Shown here: piece after piece, positions 46,523-52,983 of the stretch
How the letters are laid out: each line of letters begins with the position of its first letter
Position numbering within the stretch: position 1 is the first letter of the stretch
Assembly: GCF_000003815.2 (NCBI RefSeq)
Contig: NC_049981.1
Location: 1 to 52,983, forward strand
Reading direction: 5' to 3'
Source of the DNA: Branchiostoma floridae
Lineage: Eukaryota; Chordata; Leptocardii; Amphioxiformes; Branchiostomatidae
Length of the DNA stretch: 52,983 nt
Notes under the pieces: generated by a model
Databases searched by the model: none
What the model was told of the DNA's origin: nothing
Seen by the model: the letters and a program-made list of their open reading frames with translations, nothing else
Position numbers and translations under genes: made by a program

Positions 46523-46599
46523 TAGCCTGGATACCAGACCCCAGCCCGACCTCATAAAGATAGAGATATAGATCGGGCTTGGGTCTGGTATCCAGGCTA
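46523..46599. mobile_element. TAGCCTGG foldback element, copy 1
   Basis: Near-perfect hairpin: tagcctggataccagacc pairs with ggtctggtatccaggcta, with cagcccgac inside. Total 77 bp. Confidence 0.75.
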
Positions 46600-47101
46600 A
46601 TCTCTGCCTGGCTTTCGCATTAGATTAACTTGAGAAGGCTAATCAAATCTGTATAACGCAAAGAAAATGTAGTACGTGAAATAGTATCCATAAAAAATGG
46701 CCATTTAGGTTTGATTAAAAAAATGTATCGACGGCGACGGCAAAGTTATTTTTTAGTTTCCGTTGATTTATTAAAACAAATGTTTGTAACGTCATTTTCG
46801 AAATAAAGTTTCGCACACAAAGCTTAAAGATTGAAGTTATTTTCAAACAGATGTAAGGGTGCGATCACTCTCAGTGTTTACTTTTAGTCTGTTACATTTA
46901 AGTTCGGTTCCAAAATTTGTTGTTGTTGCAGGCCTTATTTCAGCATTCTTACATGATGTTGTAAGGGATTGCTGTCGTCTTTCGGAAAAGACCTAAAACG
47001 CGTACAGGGGTCGGACCGTCCTGGCATGACGAACTCTGTGAGTTTCTATGAAATTTTAATTTAAAAATGAGTTCCTATGGATGTCATGGGTAGCCCAATG
47101 T

Positions 47102-47221
47102 TAGCCTGGAATCCAGCCTTGTTAGATCTTGTTTAAAATAGCTTTGGTCAGTTTCCGAACGTCACTACCAACCCTTCACGGCGCCAACCAAAGCTAACCA
47201 GGCCATGGAGATTCCAGGCTA
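47102..47221. mobile_element. TAGCCTGG foldback element, copy 2
   Basis: Ends tagcctggaatccag and attccaggcta are inverted. The internal agctttggt and accaaagct also pair. Confidence 0.65.
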
Positions 47222-47504
47222 GACATATCTTTAAGTGTCTGCCCTTTTCTCCAGTTGTGCCTATCACCAAGGAGGTTATACAGTGTTGTGCCAGATGTGT
47301 TGTGCTGACAGGCTTTATACTGTGGGCTGTACCAGGCACGGCGACACACAGGGCCGCACAGCACACACGCCAAACCACAAATCTAACCCATCTGTCTTAA
47401 CTTCTCAAACCGATAAACACTCCTCTGGGGGTTGGAACAATTCAGATTAAAAAGAAAACCTTTTTCATTTTTGCGAAGTTTTGAAATGTGATATACATAC
47501 GATG

Positions 47505-47508
<4 letters not shown>

Positions 47509-47554
<46 letters not shown>
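47509..47554. repeat. (TA)n microsatellite
   Basis: About 22 uninterrupted TA units. Confidence 0.95.
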
Positions 47555-47556
<2 letters not shown>

Positions 47557-47909
47557 CAGTGTGTCGATAAATAGAGAGAAAGAGAGAATAAACTAACGTG
47601 TATGAAAACGTCTATATCATAAACTCGGTCGTTCATTTGGTGCTTACAGGAACTGACCATGGACTCTTAATTAAAGCTTTCTGCATCATCTATAAAAATT
47701 CCAGTTTTGTAATGTTTCAGTGTAGGTCAGTTCTATCAAAAGTCAAAGTTTGCACTCCAAAATGCCCAATCTTATTTGTAGTTGACACTTGTGATTTTGT
47801 GAACATGCTTTGCCAGTAGTGTACGATCTGTTATACTAAGATTCCTTGTCTGTTCTGGGTAATCGCAATTGTTGCCGTTCATTTTGAAAATGGCAATTAA
47901 ATCATCATA

Positions 47910-48121
47910 TACTGTAAATGCATTTAAGTTCGCGGGGATTTAATTTCGCGGTAGCGGGAAAAATGACTTTTCGCGGTGGATTTAAGTTCGCGGTAACACC
48001 ATAGACTGCAATCTAAGACCATAGTAGAAAAATGTTCGCGGTGGATTTAAATTCGCGGTGCAGTGGTCACCGCGAAAACCGCGAACATTAATCCACCGCG
48101 AACATTTATGCATTTACAGTA
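47910..48121. mobile_element. TACTGTAAATG foldback element, copy 1 (complete)
   Basis: Left end tactgtaaatgcatttaag, right end the complement (gcatttacagta). The interior is rich in ttcgcggt/accgcgaa blocks and folds on itself. Bounded by TA. Confidence 0.82.
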
Positions 48122-48374
48122 TACAGAGGCAATATGGCGATACATTTAATACATGTATTTTTACGTTCTGGGATCTCCTGGGTATGTTGATTTTAGCAAG
48201 TGTATCAAGTGCTCTCTGGGTATTTTGATAGAAAGTGCAGCATAGACGGCGCTGTTCTCGCTTACTTCGTTTGTCAGCTGACAGACGGATCTAAAAACAC
48301 AAACAACTTTAACTAAGGCAACTGCAGTATTGGTTGTAGCATGCCGACCATATGTACATGCATGTATGTATGTA

Positions 48375-48909
48375 CGAGGGGTGATCAATAAGTTCTCGGC
48401 CTCACCAAGAAATAACAAGCACAACTCAGATTTTCAGGCACAACTTCATAGTATGAAGTCTTTTATCAATATCCTCCAAATTTCGAATCATTGTAGTCAT
48501 TACTTTCCAGGCATTCGTTTTTCCTAAATTAGAAGGTAAGTGGCGAGAAAAAACTTATTGATAACCCCATGTACATGTATAAAGCTCAAGTCTTATATAA
48601 ATGTGTACCAAAATTCAAATTATTGTGATCATTGTGTTGCAGGCGACACCCAGTAACATTAGGTAAGGGATGGAAAATTGATCTGCAACCTGAGGTGTGA
48701 GGTCAAATTGTCTGATCACACTTCACCCTTCTTTTTCTCCCCACTTACCTTCTGATTTAGGAAAAACGAATGCCTGGAAAATAATGACTGCAATGATTTG
48801 AAATTTGGAGGATATTGATAAAAGACTTCATACTATGAAGTTGTGCCTGAAAATCTGAGTTGTGCTTGTTATTTCTTGGTGAAGCCGAGAACTTATTGAT
48901 CACCCCCCG
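48375..48909. mobile_element. Mariner-type non-autonomous element with TIRs of about 170 bp
   Basis: The left end cgaggggtgatcaataagtt is inverted at the right end (aacttattgatcacccc). Arms run about 48375-48548 and 48739-48909, flanked by TA at 48373-48374 and 48910-48911. The end sequence resembles mariner termini. The centre is about 190 bp without a transposase. Confidence 0.78.
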
Positions 48910-49047
48910 TATACTAATTTTAAGTCTGACCTCTCAGCTCCATTCTTAGTTTTAACAATGTCATTGATAGTTCGTACAGGGATCGAGTGCTCTAAGCGTA
49001 GGTAGGTAAGATAACTGTATTGACCCTATTCAGACCGGGGGTGGCTT

Positions 49048-49894
49048 TTGAGGCCCGCGCCGACTTCGATGTCCTATAACACAAGAACGGCTTACGCTAG
49101 AGCCATCAAATTTGGTGAGTTTTCCTAAAATATTGTTGGCAACAATTTCACGAAGTTTGACAAATTTTCCATTTTTTCGTGTTGCCATGGCAACCGTTTG
49201 TTGACAGGCAGTTTTGCCAAAAATCACTATTTTTGGTTCTAACAGTGTATTTTTCACATTTATTTGCTATATTTCTGCTATTTTATTACGTTAATAAATT
49301 CTTACATTATTAAGCATATCTTTAATAATTATCTATGCATAAATTATGCTAATTTGATGACGTCATCAGCCCCAAATCCAAGATGGCGGACCGTATAGCC
49401 AGATCAACAATAACAAGCTAATTTTCCCTTAAAATTTGTTACTACCTGGTATTTTTTCATCAAAAAACATCTAAATGAATGAATTTAGTCTATTTCCATT
49501 GCCCTTTGTGATTATTTGTTGCAAAAAAAGTATTTTTGAAAATTCAAGGTGGTGGATATAATATAGCGGAGCAAAACTCGTATCTTGGATGTGCATGACG
49601 TCATTTTATGACGTCATTTTGACGTCATTGATGTTGCTATTGGCAACACAAGTCTTAATAAACTTTATTATTCTGTTATCTGCACTTGTTGTTACACTTT
49701 TGTAGCATAACTTGAAGTTTTCTGAGAATACCCCTTTTTCATGGGTCCGGCCAATATAATCAAATTTCGTACGTCAACGTAACGTCAAACGTCACATACT
49801 TGTCAGATATTATGTCAAAATTATGTCCTAAAAATTTGGTGGCCCTACGGTACCTCGTGTTTGAGTTATAGGACTTAGAAGGGGAGGGCCTCAA
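49048..49894. mobile_element. Non-autonomous DNA element, about 850 bp, imperfect inverted ends
   Basis: ttgaggccc, gtcctataac-caa and the gagccatcaaattt block at the left are repeated inverted at the right (aaatttggtggcc, gagttatag, gggcctcaa). The interior is AT-rich with no long frame. Confidence 0.65.
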
Positions 49895-50088
49895 GTTCGC
49901 GGAGATTTAATTTCGCGGTAGCGGGAAAATGGACTTTTCGCGGTGGATTTAATTTCGCGGTAGCACCATGCACTGTAGTCTCTTACTGCTATGGAAAAAT
50001 ATTCGCGGTGGTTTTAAATTCGTGGTGAAGCGGCCGCCGTGAAAACCGCGAACATTAATCCACCGCGAAAGTTTCTGCATTTACAGTA
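49891..50088. mobile_element. TACTGTAAATG foldback element, copy 2 (left end missing)
   Basis: Matches 47910-48121 from the agttcgcgg block to the right end (gcatttacagta), but the first 15 or so bases are replaced by the end of the element at 49048-49894. Confidence 0.78.
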
Positions 50089-50744
50089 TTTTATTTATGT
50101 CACCAGAGAAAATCGATATTTGATGCGAAATGCGCCAGAAGTTGAACAAATTTGGTGCCCTCGAACAAAAAGCAATGTTCCAACGTCCGAATCAGGAATT
50201 TGAATTTTCGACGACGCCGTACTCGTCCCGCTCGAAATAGTTCGATTCATTCGAATGGAGCCCGTGTGATACAACTTCGAGCCTGTGTGATACGGAAAGA
50301 TATCACACGGTCCGGAACACCCGTATCGAACGTTTTCGCGTTTTCGGTATGACATAAAACAGTATATTTACGGGTATGACATCATTAAAGCTGTAAAACG
50401 ATAACTATATTGTAAATATCCTTCTTTAAGAATGTAGGTGGTCATTAACTCCAGCCAGCGAGAGATTGGATACACAGGATAGGGTCCCACTAGTGCGTAT
50501 ATTCAAGTCTGTACGAGTTTTGTATTGACACAGATGAGTTTTAATGTTTATAAGCCTAGTCATAAACTATGGATATCTCGTTAACATACGCCTGTGCGTG
50601 TATTTAGTCTGTATGAGTGGCGTATTGAGATATTTGGGCTTAGGCAAGTTTGAGGACGGCGAAGGCAAGAACAATATATGGCACATCAAAGTTGGTGGGT
50701 CAGTTAATTAGGCAGGAGGGCCATTAACTGACTTACGGTCATTG

Positions 50745-52255
50745 AGAGCTTATTTTGCAACAAAGACACCTTAGATATACATAATGTTTATACTTTTTCG
50801 TATCTACATGATTTGCCCAGCACAGCCAAGTGGATATTTATTGCATTGCAAAATATCAGCCAACGTTTAAAATTTACCCTTCAAGTTTGGTATCAATGTA
50901 AAGGTGAAGAACTGGACTGTCCGACTGTGGACAAAACTGATTGTGCCCCGGCAAACTGGAGAAAAGACTAGAGTTCGGGGACCTCATACCTCCATGAAAT
51001 ATTTATTGCTTTTTTGGGGATGGTATGTAACGTTATGTTTATAGTCGGTTGTATTTGAGAGTAATGGTTATATAATTGTTATGGGAAAGTAGTGGTGTAT
51101 TTATTTAATGACACAGAGGATGTCCATCTGATTAGTAATGATCAAAATGTGACACTTAATTGTGTAATGTGCGTTTAAGAGGTCGACGGCATATGGTAGC
51201 GTGGTGTTCCTTAAGCTTGATGTTTGGCATTTAAAATGTCTAAGGTTGTCAGCATTATTGAGGTTCGACTATGTGCCTCAGAGCTGTGTGGTGGGAGGAA
51301 GTTGGGAAACTCAGAAAGAAGAAGGGATGTGGCCAACTTTAGTCAGATGGTGATTTGATTTTCCACCAATATGTCATAACATCAGCTGTTCACACGGTAC
51401 AAAAACGAGATGCACACTTTCCTCTGACAGACCTACACCAACTGTAAGATGAATACTTGGCGCCAACCCCGTCTGCTAAAAAACAAGTACCATTGGCTAC
51501 GAAAGAGACAATTAACAACTGTCCCTGACCTGTCCTTTATCGTAACAAAATCAGAACATCTGTATCGCCCATAAAACTTCAGACACCCAACCAAGATGAG
51601 AGGACCTAATGGCATTTTAATGACCATGTCACTGAAATCAGCAGTACAGTATGTGACACATCCATACCTGTTAAGCATTATCGTTAAATGTACCTCAACT
51701 TCTTACAATTATACTTACGCTTCACATCTCCATGATATCCTAAGCAGACATAAATAAAACTAATTATCATATTTAAAAAACTCGGGGTTCCCCAAACAGC
51801 TGTCACCTCATCATCTGCTTTGAGCTAAGCCCATTAACAAACACATAAAGCACGATGCCTGTACCAATATATCTCAAATATAGGGGTGATTTCTGATATC
51901 ATTACATCGATTATAACGATAGATACGGCGCCCAAAATCTCATCAATTCGAGCTTTCATCACACCCCACCAACACAACAAGTATGAAATCAATCCATCCA
52001 GCCGTTCTTGAGTAATCATCTACACAGACAGAGACACATAACAGAAAAGATAACCTCCATTCCATGACATTTCATGGAGGTAATAATCACAAATACACAG
52101 ACCGAAAATTGCTTTTTTTCGGGGGCCACAACGCTGGCTGATATTTTGCAATGCAATAAATATCCACATGGCTGTACTGGGAAAATCCTGTAGATGTGAA
52201 AAAGTATAAACATTATGTAGGTTTGAGGTCTTTTTGTTGCACAACAGGCAGTTGT
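50745..52255. mobile_element. Long inverted-repeat pair enclosing 1.26 kb
   Basis: About 120 bases at 50745-50865 (including gtggatatttattgcattgc and tacataatgtttatac) return inverted at 52122-52255. The interior was not recognised as coding. Its right part (51900-52085) has caatccatccagccgttctt and ends near a tggaggtaata motif, resembling the end of a widespread marine-invertebrate repeat. Confidence 0.6.
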
Positions 52256-52678
52256 TTATACGCATGCAAGGGGTCAAACCAGGACAAACTGCGTTCCGGC
52301 TTATGACGACAGCCTGTCGAAGAGAAGGCTGCGCAGAACGGATGCGCATACAGCCCTGCTGATCATTTTCATTGTTGGCGGTTGCTTCTGTCTAATACAG
52401 TCTAGTTGAAAAATCTACGACATCGAAATCGAACAACGAGCTACGGCAGATCGCGCCATGAAGTAGGAGTATCTTTCACTCAGTACAGGAAAAAGACAAC
52501 CGTCTTCAACGAACAGCTTTTTTTCGTGAAGAGGTGTATAAACGTTCCCCAACACTGCCACGCCTTCTCACTTCACAAACGAGAGTTCTACATCGTGCAG
52601 TGATCATCATGCAAGGGACAGACTTCCGAGTTCTTCCCAACATTGCACTCATAAAGGTAAGTTAGGGTCCGTGCAAGG

Positions 52679-52966
52679 GTGGGTTCATACGTGCGTATAT
52701 ATTCAAGTCCGTATGAGGTACGTATGGAAGTCTTAGCCTCTACCAGGCTCCACAGGTCAATAGAAAAAATGTTAAAATTGGGCAAATATAGACGGATAAC
52801 ATATCAAACGTGTAAGCTGGGTCGCAAACCATACCCCCTCGGACAGCTAACCGTTCGGCATGTTATCTATCTGTATTTGTCCAATTTCTACTATTTTTTC
52901 AGTGACCTGTGGAATCTGGTAAAGGCCTTCCATACGGACTTGAATATATACGAACGTGTGAACCCA
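52679..52966. mobile_element. Foldback element with arms of about 110 bp
   Basis: Left gtgggttcatacgtgcgtat, right the near-complement ending gtgaacccac. Arms continue through gtccgtatg, tctaccaggc and aaattggacaaat-type blocks to a loop of about 60 bases. Cut close to the window edge but apparently complete. Confidence 0.78.
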
Positions 52967-52983
52967 CATTTAGGAACTTAGTT

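Larger units (their letters stand above)
46111..52983. other. Gene-free region of mobile-element remains
   Basis: No exon chain could be built on either strand. Between listed elements, 46610-47100, 47560-47900, 50100-50740 and 52270-52670 show nothing I can name. Confidence 0.55.

Noticed and set aside
1-52983. CRISPR array, operon or prokaryotic island
   Set aside because: The regular arrays are minisatellites without spacer diversity, and all genes are spliced eukaryotic genes.

Overview
The window looks like nuclear DNA of an invertebrate deuterostome, most likely a lancelet (Branchiostoma). The grounds are intron-rich chordate-type genes, introns mostly of 0.3-6 kb, and abundant short foldback elements, tRNA- and 5S-derived SINEs and minisatellites. 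No species was confirmed by search. All three genes found lie on the minus strand, so they read from right to left, and every gene model below was joined by hand from splice sites and reading phase.

Layout: (1) 1-1119 holds the 5' part of a small secreted protein of unknown family, cut by the left edge. (2) 6705-17611, with a TATA promoter and a 5' untranslated exon near 23.4-23.54 kb, is a complete CTD small phosphatase-like 2 (CTDSPL2) orthologue: 13 coding exons, 443 codons, phases all consistent. It includes a 27-nt microexon and the DLDET phosphatase motif. (3) 25946-45875 is a complete 13-exon, 793-residue type I receptor with signal peptide, EMI domain, a short run of MEGF/Draper-type EGF repeats, one membrane segment and a 412-residue tail rich in SH2-type tyrosine motifs. 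From 46.1 kb to the right edge I see no gene, only mobile-element remains.

The most striking pattern is that three separate tandem arrays (17.07-17.53, 31.32-31.99 and 36.79-37.31 kb) are built from copies of an adjacent real exon edge together with its splice site. Two multiply donor-side edges and one multiplies an acceptor-side edge, so both main genes carry strings of decoy splice sites. A fourth array (15.12-16.20 kb, 57-bp unit, about 19 copies) is unrelated to an exon but stays open on both strands.

Mobile DNA includes a Penelope-like element fragment, a non-LTR retrotransposon 3' end, a 5S rRNA-derived SINE, several tRNA-derived SINEs, and many foldback elements, some with TA-, TTAA- or 10-bp flanking duplications.
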